From Pseudomonadota bacterium (GTDB taxonomy: Bacteria > Pseudomonadota > Alphaproteobacteria > Rhodospirillales > Magnetospirillaceae), in contig JAEXAH010000131.1 in assembly GCA_023458315.1 (NCBI GenBank), positions 1-38,127 of the forward strand: 38,127 nt of DNA, given 5' to 3'. The notes beneath the pieces were generated by a model. It had not been told where the DNA came from, did not search any database, and saw only the letters and a list, made by a program, of their open reading frames with translations. Positions 1 to 7,166 of the stretch are shown piece by piece. Each line of letters starts with the position of its first letter. Positions within the stretch are counted from its first letter, which is position 1. The translations under genes were made by a program, and so were the position numbers.

Positions 1-995
1 GAGTAAAGCGAGGCGACCGCGGGCACCCAATGAACCGTGCGGCCCTTCGGGTTCGGACGGTGCGACCCGGCCGGGGCCAGCTTGCGCAGCATCTGGTTGG
101 CCGCCGCGATGTGCGGGACGTTGGTGCCGCAGCAGCCGCCGATCAGATTGATGCCCATGCCGATGAAGCGTTCATGCCAGGTGGCCAGTTCGTCGGGCAG
201 CAGCGGATAGCGGGTCTGGCCGTCCACCAGTTCCGGCAGACCGGCATTGGGCTGCAACGAGATGAAGCCGTCCCAGTTTTCCACCAGCCACTTGACGTGT
301 TCCAGCATCTCGCGCGGACCGGCGGCGCAGTTCAGGCCCAGCGAGGGCACGTCCAGCGACCGCACCACGGTGGCGGCGGCGCCGATATCGGCGCCCACCA
401 GCATGGTGCCGGTGGTTTCCACCGTCACCTGCACCAGGATGGGAATATTCTTGCCCGCCTGGGCGGCGGCGATCTTGCAGCCGTTGACGGCGGCCTTGAC
501 CTGCAACGGGTCCTGGCAGGTTTCCACCAGGAAGGCCGAGACGCCACCGGCGATCTGGCCCTGGGCCTGGATCACATAGGCGGCCTCCAACTCGTCATAA
601 CCGATATGGCCGAGCGAGGGCAGCTTGGTGCCCGGACCGATGGCGCCCAGCACGAAGCGGGTGCGGCCGTCGCCCTTGAACTGTTCGGCGGCTTCCCAGG
701 CGACCTCGATGGCGCGCTTGTTCAGGTCGAAGGCCTGGTCGGCGATGCCGAATTCCGCCAGCGTCACCGGCGAACCGCCGAAGGTGTCGGCCTCGACCAT
801 GTCGGCGCCCGCCGCGAAATAGCGCTCGTGGATCGAGCGGATGACGTCGGGGCGCGACTTGACCAGGATCTCGGTGCAGTTCTCCAGGCCCAGGAAATCC
901 TTTTCCACCGACAGGTTCATGGCCTGAACCAAGGCGCCGGTGCCGCCGTCGCACAGAAGAACACGGTCGCGGAGATGGTCGAGAATGTTGGTCAT
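1..995 (-). CDS. metH: Methionine synthase, homocysteine-binding domain (partial, runs off the left edge)
   Basis: Transfers a methyl group to homocysteine to make methionine in the cytoplasm. The visible 331 residues are the N-terminal homocysteine S-methyltransferase barrel. It opens with MTNILDHLRDRVLLCDGGTG, carries LGLNCAAGP and ends with GGCCGTN, the three cysteines expected to hold the catalytic zinc. The reading frame is still open at base 1, so the folate- and cobalamin-binding parts, if fused, lie outside. The ATG start is preceded by a GAGGAAAG ribosome site. It lies downstream of metF on the same strand, separated by about 157 bases that contain an inverted repeat, so the two may share a transcript. 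Family assignment is firm. Whether the protein is full length or the split alphaproteobacterial form cannot be seen. Confidence 0.93.
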   Translation of the reverse strand, partial: MTNILDHLRDRVLLCDGGTGALVQAMNLSVEKDFLGLENCTEILVKSRPDVIRSIHERYFAAGADMVEADTFGGSPVTLAEFGIADQAFDLNKRAIEVAWEAAEQFKGDGRTRFVLGAIGPGTKLPSLGHIGYDELEAAYVIQAQGQIAGGVSAFLVETCQDPLQVKAAVNGCKIAAAQAGKNIPILVQVTVETTGTMLVGADIGAAATVVRSLDVPSLGLNCAAGPREMLEHVKWLVENWDGFISLQPNAGLPELVDGQTRYPLLPDELATWHERFIGMGINLIGGCCGTNVPHIAAANQMLRKLAPAGSHRPNPKGRTVHWVPAVASLY

Positions 996-1040
996 GGTGC
1001 TTTCCTCGGTGGCCGCGACGATGCGGCCCATGGTGAATTG

Positions 1041-1142
1041 ACCACAGAGACACAGAGGCACAGAGATGTTGTGCCGTGGTGGACGGTCATGGCGCTACGG
1101 CGCCGTTTGAAAGTCCTCTCTGTGTCTCTGTGCCTCTGTGGT
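1041..1142. repeat. Inverted repeat built of CACAGAG units between metF and metH
   Basis: Two 26-base arms, 1041-1066 and 1117-1142, are inverted copies with only two mismatches. Each arm contains three near copies of an 8-base unit (CACAGAG plus one variable base). The 50-base loop holds a small perfect hairpin, GGCGC-TACG-GCGCC, at 1091-1104. Similar CACAGAG/CACGGAG-type palindromes occur between genes in unrelated bacteria (recalled, not searched). In the metF-metH transcript it would fold into a long stem. Confidence 0.8.
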
Positions 1143-1152
1143 TAAACCTTAT

Positions 1153-2040
1153 TTACGCGCCCTTCACCGGCCGCACGCCCAGGATGTGGGAAATGGCATA
1201 GGCCAGATCGGCGCGGTTCAGGGTGTAGAAATGGAAATCGCTGACGCCGTCGGCGGCCAGGGCGCGGCATTGCTCGGCGGCCACGGTGGCGGCGACCAGA
1301 CGGCGGGTGTCGGGGTCGTCGTCCAGGCCCTCGAACAGCTTGGCCATCCAGTCCGGCACGCTGGCGCCGCAGGCGGCGCTGAACTTCTGCACCTGGGCGA
1401 AATTGGTCACGGGCAGGATGCCGGGCAGGATCGGCACGGTGATCCCGGCGGCGGCGGCCTTGTCGCGGAAGCGGCGGAAGACGTCCACATCGAAGAAATA
1501 CTGGCTGATGGCGCGGGTGGCGCCCGCATCCACCTTGGCCTTCAGATTGTCCAGGTCGAACCCTGCCGAGGGGGCGTCGGGATGCATCTCGGGATAGGCG
1601 GCCACCGAGATTTCGAAATCGGCGATGCGCTTCAGGCCCTTGACCAGATCGACGGCGTAATCATAGCCGCCGGGGGTGGGCACGTACTTGCCGCTGCCCT
1701 CGGGGGCGTCGCCGCGCAGGGCGACGATGTGGCGGATGCCCTCGTCCCAATAGCGGCGGGCGATGTCGTCCACCTCGCCCTGGGAATGGCCGACGCAGGT
1801 CAAATGCGCGGCGGGCTTCAGGCTGGTTTCGCGGGCGATGCGGACCACGGTGTCGTGGGTGCGCTCGCGCGTCGTGCCGCCCGCGCCGTATGTCACCGAC
1901 ACGAAGCTGGGGGCCAGCGGCTCCAGGCGCTTGATGCACTCCCACAGCGTCTGCTGCATCTTCTCGGTCTTGGGCGGGAAGAATTCGAACGACACGGTGA
2001 CGGGGCGCGACGCGGCGGCGGCGATGGGAAGGGGGCTCAC
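1153..2040 (-). CDS. metF: 5,10-methylenetetrahydrofolate reductase
   Basis: Reduces methylene-tetrahydrofolate to methyl-tetrahydrofolate with FAD and NADH, supplying the methyl group used by MetH. The 295-residue protein is the usual family length. It shows the FEFFPPK motif containing the catalytic glutamate region, SVTYGAGGTTRERT, ALRGDAP and ISQYFFD, all typical of MetF. The start is taken as GTG at 2040 because an AGGAG site lies just upstream and because this GTG overlaps the TGA of the upstream regulator gene (GTGA), implying translational coupling. An upstream extension in the same frame has no family similarity. It sits between the ArsR-methyltransferase gene and metH, so all three probably form one methionine-cycle unit. 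Confidence 0.95.
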   Translation of the reverse strand: MSPLPIAAAASRPVTVSFEFFPPKTEKMQQTLWECIKRLEPLAPSFVSVTYGAGGTTRERTHDTVVRIARETSLKPAAHLTCVGHSQGEVDDIARRYWDEGIRHIVALRGDAPEGSGKYVPTPGGYDYAVDLVKGLKRIADFEISVAAYPEMHPDAPSAGFDLDNLKAKVDAGATRAISQYFFDVDVFRRFRDKAAAAGITVPILPGILPVTNFAQVQKFSAACGASVPDWMAKLFEGLDDDPDTRRLVAATVAAEQCRALAADGVSDFHFYTLNRADLAYAISHILGVRPVKGA

Positions 2041-3011
2041 GCTTGGGCTCCTGTGACGGACGGACTTTGGGACGAAAGGGCGGGGACGGCGCGGGTGGCG
2101 GTCCACAATACCACGGTCAATTGATCGCCGGGCAGGCGGGTGACGGGGCCGGGATTCAGCCCGGCTTCCTTCAGCCAGCCACTCACCTCGGCATCGGTGA
2201 AGCCCAGGCGGCGGTGGGCGTGTTCGTCGCGCAGCACTTCCAACTGGTGGGGCGCGAAATCGACCACGACCAGCAGGCCGCCCGGTTGCAGCACCCGCGC
2301 CGCCTCGGCCACCACGGCGGCGGGGTCGGGGGCGTAATGCAGCACCTGATGGATGGTGACGGCGTCGGCCGATCCGGCGGGCAGCGGCAATTGGGTGATG
2401 TCGCCCTGGCGCACCATGCAATGGCGCAGCCCGGCCCGTTCCAGATTGGCGCGGGCCACCGCCAGCATCTCGCGCGACAGATCGACGCCGATGCCGCACT
2501 CCACATGGGGGGCCAGCACTTCCAGGATGCGGCCGGTGCCGGTGCCCATGTCCACCAGATCGCGCACCCGGCGGGCGGCGAACAGCGCGGCCAGGGCGCG
2601 TTCGACCTCTTCGTCGTCCACATGCAGGCCGCGGATTTCGTCCCAGCGTTCGGCATTGGCGGTGAAATAATCCTGGGCCTGCACGGCGCGGGCGGCGCGC
2701 ACCGAGTCCAGCCGCTGCTGGTCCAGCGCCAGGGTGGGGTCGTCGGACGGCAGCAGCGCCAGCAGCGACCGCGCCAGCCGGGCGCCGGGGCCGCGCGCGG
2801 CGACGCGATAGAACACCCAGGCGCCCTCGGGGAAGCGGTCCAGCAGCCCGGCCTCGCACATCAGCTTGAGGTGACGCGACACGCGCGGCTGACTCTGGCC
2901 CAGGATGTGGGTCAGCTCGCTGACGGTCAGGTCGCCCTGGGCCAGCAGCCATAACAGCCGCAGCCGGGTCGGCTCCGCCGCCGCACGCAATCCGCTCAGT
3001 ACCGAATCCAC
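2037..3011 (-). CDS. ArsR-family regulator fused to a SAM-dependent methyltransferase domain (SahR-like)
   Basis: A 324-residue two-domain protein. Residues about 1-90 are an ArsR-type winged helix (AAEPTRLRLLWLLAQGDLTV, then SQPRVSRHLKLMCEAGLL). Residues about 135-270 are a class I methyltransferase fold with the SAM-binding motif VDMGTGTGRILEVL and GIGVDLSREML. In Proteobacteria, ArsR proteins with this architecture next to metF/metH include SahR, which senses S-adenosylhomocysteine and represses SAM-cycle genes; assigning that role here is inference from architecture and neighbours. The start is GTG at 3011. The stop overlaps the metF start by four bases (GTGA). An AT-rich palindrome 30-57 bases upstream is a plausible autoregulatory operator. 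Confidence 0.88.
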   Translation of the reverse strand: MDSVLSGLRAAAEPTRLRLLWLLAQGDLTVSELTHILGQSQPRVSRHLKLMCEAGLLDRFPEGAWVFYRVAARGPGARLARSLLALLPSDDPTLALDQQRLDSVRAARAVQAQDYFTANAERWDEIRGLHVDDEEVERALAALFAARRVRDLVDMGTGTGRILEVLAPHVECGIGVDLSREMLAVARANLERAGLRHCMVRQGDITQLPLPAGSADAVTIHQVLHYAPDPAAVVAEAARVLQPGGLLVVVDFAPHQLEVLRDEHAHRRLGFTDAEVSGWLKEAGLNPGPVTRLPGDQLTVVLWTATRAVPALSSQSPSVTGAQA

Positions 3012-3040
3012 TCCGGCTCGCTCCCGATCAGGTTCCTAAA

Positions 3041-3068
3041 CATATAAACATATCTTTATGCGGATATG
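3041..3068. promoter_or_regulatory. Candidate operator/promoter of the ArsR-metF-metH unit
   Basis: A 28-base AT-rich island in GC-rich DNA, just upstream of the regulator gene. It contains a perfect inverted repeat CATATC-N8-GATATG (3049-3054 and 3063-3068) and an overlapping CATATAAA/CTTTATG pair. ArsR dimers bind such AT-rich dyads, usually over the promoter. The role is inferred from position. Confidence 0.5.
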
Positions 3069-3098
3069 AAGGGGCTTGTGCGAGTGTGCGGTCCGAGG

Positions 3099-3116
3099 TG
3101 TTGCGTTCATGCAACA
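3099..3116. promoter_or_regulatory. Small perfect dyad in the arsR/mlaA divergent region
   Basis: TGTTGC-GTTCAT-GCAACA, six-base arms and a six-base spacer, lying between the divergent regulator and mlaA genes (gap 3012-3284). It may be an operator or a minor RNA hairpin. No further evidence is visible. Confidence 0.3.
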
Positions 3117-3284
3117 TTCTGACGCCGCAACCGGCCGGGCAGATTCTGCCGTCTGGTGTTTGCGCGGGGAGTATGGTACCTCGAAACGTGCGGCGCACTC
3201 TTCGCGGAGGGCGCGGCGTTGTTTTCTTGGGGGCATAGTCCTGGCCGTCCCGGCCTTGACGCAACAGGGTGACAAGACAAGCGA

Positions 3285-4076
3285 ATGACCAGCATTTCCT
3301 CTCGCTCCATTGCCGCGCGGTTCGCCGCTTCCCTGTTCGCCGTTGCCTTGGTTGCCGGGTGCGCCACGCCGCCGCCCGCCGACGACAAGGAGGCCGTGGC
3401 CGAGTTCGAACAGGTCAACGACCCGCTCGAGCCCATGAACCGCGCCATTTTCGATTTCAACACCGCCGTGGACAAGGCGCTGATCAAGCCGCTGGCCCAG
3501 GGCTACCGCGACGTGGTTCCGGCCTATGGCCGCGAGCGTGTGCGCGACCTGCTGAACAATCTGCGGTCGCCGATCATCCTGGCCAACGACATGTTGCAGG
3601 GCGAGCCCGACCGCGCCATGCAGACGCTGATGCGCTTCGCCTTCAATACCGGTTTCGGTGTCGGCGGTCTGTTCGACGTGGCCGCGCCGGGTGGCATCCC
3701 CTACCATGACGAGGATTTCGGCCAGACCTTCGCCGTCTGGGGCGTGGGCGAGGGGCCGTATCTGGTGCTGCCGATCCTGGGGCCGAGCAATCCGCGCGAC
3801 ACCACCGGCCTGGCCATCGAATGGCTGGCCGATCCCTTCGATTTGTGGATGGACCACACCGGCAACGATTGGGTGATGTGGACCCGCACCGGTGTGTCGG
3901 GCGTCGACAAGCGCGAAAGCCTGCTCGACACCCTGGACGAGATCGAGAAGTCGTCGGTGGATTACTATGCCGCCGTGCGCTCGCTCTATCGTCAGCGCCG
4001 CGCCGCCGATGTCAAGAACGGTCCGGGCGCCGACGCGCCCTCGCCCAACATCCAGCGCCTGTCTTACGGAAACTGA
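3285..4076 (+). CDS. mlaA: MlaA (VacJ) outer-membrane lipoprotein
   Basis: Removes mislocalised phospholipid from the outer leaflet of the outer membrane and hands it to MlaC for return to the inner membrane. The 263-residue protein begins with a lipoprotein signal (hydrophobic stretch ending LVAGC, lipid-modified Cys26). It then shows the hallmark NDPLEPMNRAIFDFN, the VPAYGRERVRDLLNNLRSPI helix region and the GEGPYLVLPILGPSNPRD signature. ATG at 3285 is the only start giving a complete lipoprotein signal, although its ribosome site is weak. mlaC follows after seven bases, so the two are co-transcribed. The mlaFED genes are not in the window. Confidence 0.95.
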   Translation: MTSISSRSIAARFAASLFAVALVAGCATPPPADDKEAVAEFEQVNDPLEPMNRAIFDFNTAVDKALIKPLAQGYRDVVPAYGRERVRDLLNNLRSPIILANDMLQGEPDRAMQTLMRFAFNTGFGVGGLFDVAAPGGIPYHDEDFGQTFAVWGVGEGPYLVLPILGPSNPRDTTGLAIEWLADPFDLWMDHTGNDWVMWTRTGVSGVDKRESLLDTLDEIEKSSVDYYAAVRSLYRQRRAADVKNGPGADAPSPNIQRLSYGN

Positions 4077-4083
4077 TCGCTCC

Positions 4084-4725
4084 ATGCTGTCCCGCCGTTT
4101 CGTGATCGCCGCTTTCGTCGCTTTTGCCTCTGTGGCCGCCATCGGCGGCCCGGCCCGCGCCGACACCGCCGCCGACGCCCGCGCCTTCATCCAGAAGCTG
4201 GCCGACAACGCCATGAACACCGTGGCGGTCAAGGGCCTGAACGACGAGGAACGGGCCAAGCGTTTCCGCACCCTGTTCGTCGACACCTTCGATCTGCCGG
4301 AAATCGGCAAGCTGGTGCTGGCCCGCCACTGGAAGACCGCCACCCCCGAGCAGCAGCAGGAATTCCTGGCGCTGTTCGAGGATGTGCAGGTTTACACCTG
4401 GACCCGCCGCTTCAAGGATTATTCCGGCGAAACCCTGGAAATCCTGGGCGTGCAGGCCGAGGGCGAGGCGGATATCCTGGTGGATTCGCGCATGCTGCGC
4501 GAAAAGCTGGAGCCCATCGCCGTGGGCTGGCGCGTCCGCAAAAGCGGCGACACCTTCAAGGTTCTCGACATCAAGGTCGAGGGCGCGTCCATGGCCCTGA
4601 CCCATCGTTCGGAATATTCCTCGGTGATCCAGGGCAATGGCGGCGTCGCCGGACTGATCGCCGCCCTGCGCAAGAAGGTGGGGCAGCTTCAGGCCGATGC
4701 GGGCGTGGTCGCCAAGACCAACTGA
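4084..4725 (+). CDS. mlaC: MlaC periplasmic phospholipid-binding protein
   Basis: Soluble periplasmic shuttle carrying phospholipid between MlaA at the outer membrane and the MlaFEDB transporter. The 213-residue precursor starts MLSRRFVIAAFVAFASVAAI and has a Sec signal with a likely cut after ARA (residue 26). The mature part matches the family: FIQKLADNAM, RFRTLFVDTFDLPEIGKLVLARHW, EFLALFEDVQVYTWTRRFKDYSGETLEI and GWRVRKSGDTFKVLDIKVEGASM. The start at 4084 is chosen because it yields the signal peptide; longer in-frame extensions run back through mlaA. It is followed directly by a strong terminator. Confidence 0.93.
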   Translation: MLSRRFVIAAFVAFASVAAIGGPARADTAADARAFIQKLADNAMNTVAVKGLNDEERAKRFRTLFVDTFDLPEIGKLVLARHWKTATPEQQQEFLALFEDVQVYTWTRRFKDYSGETLEILGVQAEGEADILVDSRMLREKLEPIAVGWRVRKSGDTFKVLDIKVEGASMALTHRSEYSSVIQGNGGVAGLIAALRKKVGQLQADAGVVAKTN

Positions 4726-4752
4726 TCCCCGGCACCATGAGTGCCAAACGCC

Positions 4753-4785
4753 AAGGGCCGCCCCGGCAGGGGCGGCCCTTTGTCG
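4753..4785. terminator. Bidirectional terminator between mlaC and the PilZ gene
   Basis: A perfect 12-base-pair stem, AAGGGCCGCCCC (4753-4764) with GGCA loop and complement to 4780, followed by TTTGTCGTT. The A residues before it give a short T run on the other strand, so it can end both convergent genes. Confidence 0.85.
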
Positions 4786-4789
4786 TTGG

Positions 4790-5137
4790 TCAGTAGCCGT
4801 AGGGCTGATCGCCCCATACCAGCCCGGCCACGTGGCGGCTGACGTGCTTCATCAGGTCGTAGGACGGGCGGACGAATTGCAGCGCCATCCAGTCGTCGCC
4901 GACGAAGCGGACCTCGCCGCGTCCGGCCGCCACGCGCATTTCCGGCCAGCGGGTCGAACGCAGCTCGAACTCGATCACCTGGCCGCGCCAGGTGCGGCGG
5001 CCGACGGGCAGCGGGATTTTCATGCCGCCGATGGAAATGTCCAGAACCTCAAGCTCGTTGCCTTCGGCGGTGGCCACCAGGCCGGTGCCGGGGTGGCGGT
5101 CGTCGAAGCGGCGGTCCTGGCGAAGACGCGTCTTCAT
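4790..5137 (-). CDS. PilZ-domain protein (predicted cyclic-di-GMP receptor)
   Basis: A 115-residue single-domain protein. It carries an arginine-rich motif near the N-terminus (RQDRRFDDR) followed by LDISIGG, matching the RxxxR...D/NxSxxG pair that binds cyclic di-GMP in PilZ domains. No other domain or membrane segment is visible. It lies convergent to mlaC and divergent from the type I secretion locus, with 298 bases between the two start codons. PilZ proteins transmit cyclic-di-GMP levels to motility, polysaccharide or adhesin systems. A link to the adjacent secreted giant protein is suggested only by position. Confidence 0.82.
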   Translation of the reverse strand: MKTRLRQDRRFDDRHPGTGLVATAEGNELEVLDISIGGMKIPLPVGRRTWRGQVIEFELRSTRWPEMRVAAGRGEVRFVGDDWMALQFVRPSYDLMKHVSRHVAGLVWGDQPYGY

Positions 5138-5376
5138 GGTCGCTACCGTGTGGTTCGCTGCGGGATGGTGGAATGATCATACCTGTCGATTGGCCCGGGG
5201 CCAAGCGTGGTCGGCGGCATTCTTTTACAATCCGTTCACACAGGAAATAAAAAAGGTTTTCACGACCACAACCTTGGCGCGTTGACTGTGCGTAACGCCG
5301 GTCCGCACAGTCCGGTGACAGAATCTAACGCACAATTTCTTACAAATTAACCGTTTAGGGGGCAGGATCAGGGTTC

Positions 5377-5409
5377 TATAATGCCATCTGGCTTAAGGCT
5401 GTCCTTAAG
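5377..5409 (+). promoter_or_regulatory. Candidate promoter and operator of the type I secretion locus
   Basis: A perfect -10 hexamer TATAAT at 5377-5382 lies 54 bases before the first ABC gene. The -35 position (5354-5359, TTTAGG, 17-base spacing) is poor, suggesting activator dependence. Immediately downstream is a perfect dyad CTTAAGG-CTGT-CCTTAAG (5392-5409), positioned where a repressor could block initiation or where the 5' end of the mRNA could fold. The whole 5138-5435 gap is AT-rich relative to its surroundings and holds no credible gene. Confidence 0.45.
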
Positions 5410-5435
5410 TTGATTCTAAAGTTATCAGGGTTGAA

Positions 5436-7166
5436 ATGAAAGACCACTCTTCTGGCCTTTCCCGTTTGCGGGAACTGGCCGTGGTCAAGGGCGTGAATGG
5501 CTATGTCGGTGTCGCCTCGGTGATGCTGAACGTGCTGGCGCTTGCCCTGCCCCTGGCTCTTCTTCAGATTTACGACCGCATCATTCCCAACTCTTCCCAG
5601 GGAACCTTGCTGATCCTCATGGCCGGGGTGGCGACCGCCGTCATCCTCGAGGCGGTGCTGCGCGTGGCGCGGTCCGAGATCGTCGGCTGGGCGGGCGTCA
5701 AGTTCGAACACCGCGCCGGGTGTGAGGCGTTCGGCCGCATCATGTCGACTCCGGCGGACGAGTTGGAGCGCACCGGGGCGGGTGAACTGATCGAGCGGCT
5801 GTCCGGTCTGCCCACCGTGCGCGAGGTGTTTTCCGAGCAGTGGACGCTGCTGCTGTGCGACCTGCCGTTCGTGTTCCTGTATCTGGGGGCCATCGCCTAT
5901 GTGGCGGGCTGGCTGGTGCTGGCGCCGACGGCGCTGCTGGTCGGCTTCGTCGCCTTCGCCTATTTCTCGACCCGCATGGTCAGCAAGGCGATCACCGATT
6001 TCAACACCGTCCGCGACCGCCGCCAGAACTTCAACATCGAGATCATCCACGGCATCCACGCCGTCAAGTCCATGGCCATGGAAGGCCAGATGATCCAGCG
6101 TTACGCCCGCCTTCAGGAAAGCGTGGCCCGCGCCAACCACCAGGTGGTGCTGGGCAATTCCAAGGCGCTGGCGGTGGGGCAGGCGTTTTCGCAGCTTCTG
6201 ACCCTGGCGGTGGTGGTGGGCGGCGGCTGGCTGGTGGTCAACGGCCATCTGACGGTGGGCGGTCTGTCGGCCTGCACCCTGCTGGCGGGCCGGGCGTTGC
6301 AGCCGGTGCAGAAGGCGGTGGCCATGTGGACCCGGTTCCAGACGGCGCGACTGATGCGCGACCGCTTCGCCTCGGTGCTGGAACTGCCGGCCGAGGCGCG
6401 GCCCGAGCAAAAGACGCCGATCCGGTTGGAAGGGGCGGTCAGCCTGCGCGACGTGTCCTTCGGCTACGGCGCCGAGGGTGACGAATTGTTCCGCGGCCTG
6501 AACCTGGAGGTCAAGCCGGGCGAACGCGTCGCCATCGCGGGCGACAACGCCTCGGGCAAGTCCACCCTGCTGCGCATGATCCTGGGCGCGGTGCCGACCG
6601 GCGACGGCACGGTGCTGATCGACGGCCGCCCGGTGTCCTCCTACGACCCCGAGGCGCTGCGCGCCGGGCCGGTGGCCTATGTGCCGCAATACAGCGAGAT
6701 GTTTCGCGGCACCATCCTGGACAATTTGACCATGTTCCGGCCGCATCTGCGCAAGCAGGCGCTGGCCATCGCCAAGAATCTGGGCCTGGACGAAGTGGTC
6801 TATCGCTTGCCCGGCGGCTACGACACCCGGGTCGGCGACGGCTCGACCGAGGCGTTGCCGCGCGGCGTCACCCAGCGCATCGCCGTGGTCCGCGCCCTGG
6901 CCCCCGGCCCGCGCATCGTGCTGTTCGACGAGGCCAACGCCAGCATGGACGGCCCCGGCGACGAACAATTGCGCACTTATCTGGAAAACCTGGACCGTCA
7001 TTGCACCATGATCCTGGTGACGTTGCGGCCCAGCCTGCAAAAGATGGCCGATCGCGTGCTGGTGCTGAAGGGCCGCCAGCTCGAGCCCAAGGCGCCGACG
7101 CCGCAGGCCCCGGCGCCCGCGCCGTCCGACGCTCCGGCGGTCGCCATGGGAAGGGCCGCGGAATGA
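5436..7166 (+). CDS. Type I secretion ABC transporter, first half (degenerate ATPase)
   Basis: Inner-membrane ABC exporter half, predicted to pair with the next gene to export the giant protein. Residues about 20-300 form a transmembrane domain; residues about 340-550 are the ATPase. Walker A is GDNASGKST (369-377) and Walker B is IVLFDEA with D498 and the catalytic E499. The signature loop reads LPRGV (474-478) instead of LSGGQ. The H-loop histidine is replaced by Leu530 (VTLRPS, where the partner has VTHRPS). The C-terminus is a proline/alanine-rich tail. There is no C39 peptidase-like domain. Its TGA overlaps the next ATG by four bases. Family is certain; substrate is inferred from the locus. 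Confidence 0.92.
   Translation: MKDHSSGLSRLRELAVVKGVNGYVGVASVMLNVLALALPLALLQIYDRIIPNSSQGTLLILMAGVATAVILEAVLRVARSEIVGWAGVKFEHRAGCEAFGRIMSTPADELERTGAGELIERLSGLPTVREVFSEQWTLLLCDLPFVFLYLGAIAYVAGWLVLAPTALLVGFVAFAYFSTRMVSKAITDFNTVRDRRQNFNIEIIHGIHAVKSMAMEGQMIQRYARLQESVARANHQVVLGNSKALAVGQAFSQLLTLAVVVGGGWLVVNGHLTVGGLSACTLLAGRALQPVQKAVAMWTRFQTARLMRDRFASVLELPAEARPEQKTPIRLEGAVSLRDVSFGYGAEGDELFRGLNLEVKPGERVAIAGDNASGKSTLLRMILGAVPTGDGTVLIDGRPVSSYDPEALRAGPVAYVPQYSEMFRGTILDNLTMFRPHLRKQALAIAKNLGLDEVVYRLPGGYDTRVGDGSTEALPRGVTQRIAVVRALAPGPRIVLFDEANASMDGPGDEQLRTYLENLDRHCTMILVTLRPSLQKMADRVLVLKGRQLEPKAPTPQAPAPAPSDAPAVAMGRAAE

Noticed and set aside
30..1145. Plus-strand frame of 371 codons opposite metH
   Set aside because: The minus strand encodes an unmistakable homocysteine methyltransferase domain; the plus frame is His/Gly/Ala-rich shadow.
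2041..3284. SAM or SAH riboswitch controlling metF/metH
   Set aside because: metF starts overlapping the regulator gene and no riboswitch-like conserved fold was recognised in the 3012-3284 leader region; a protein operator is more likely.
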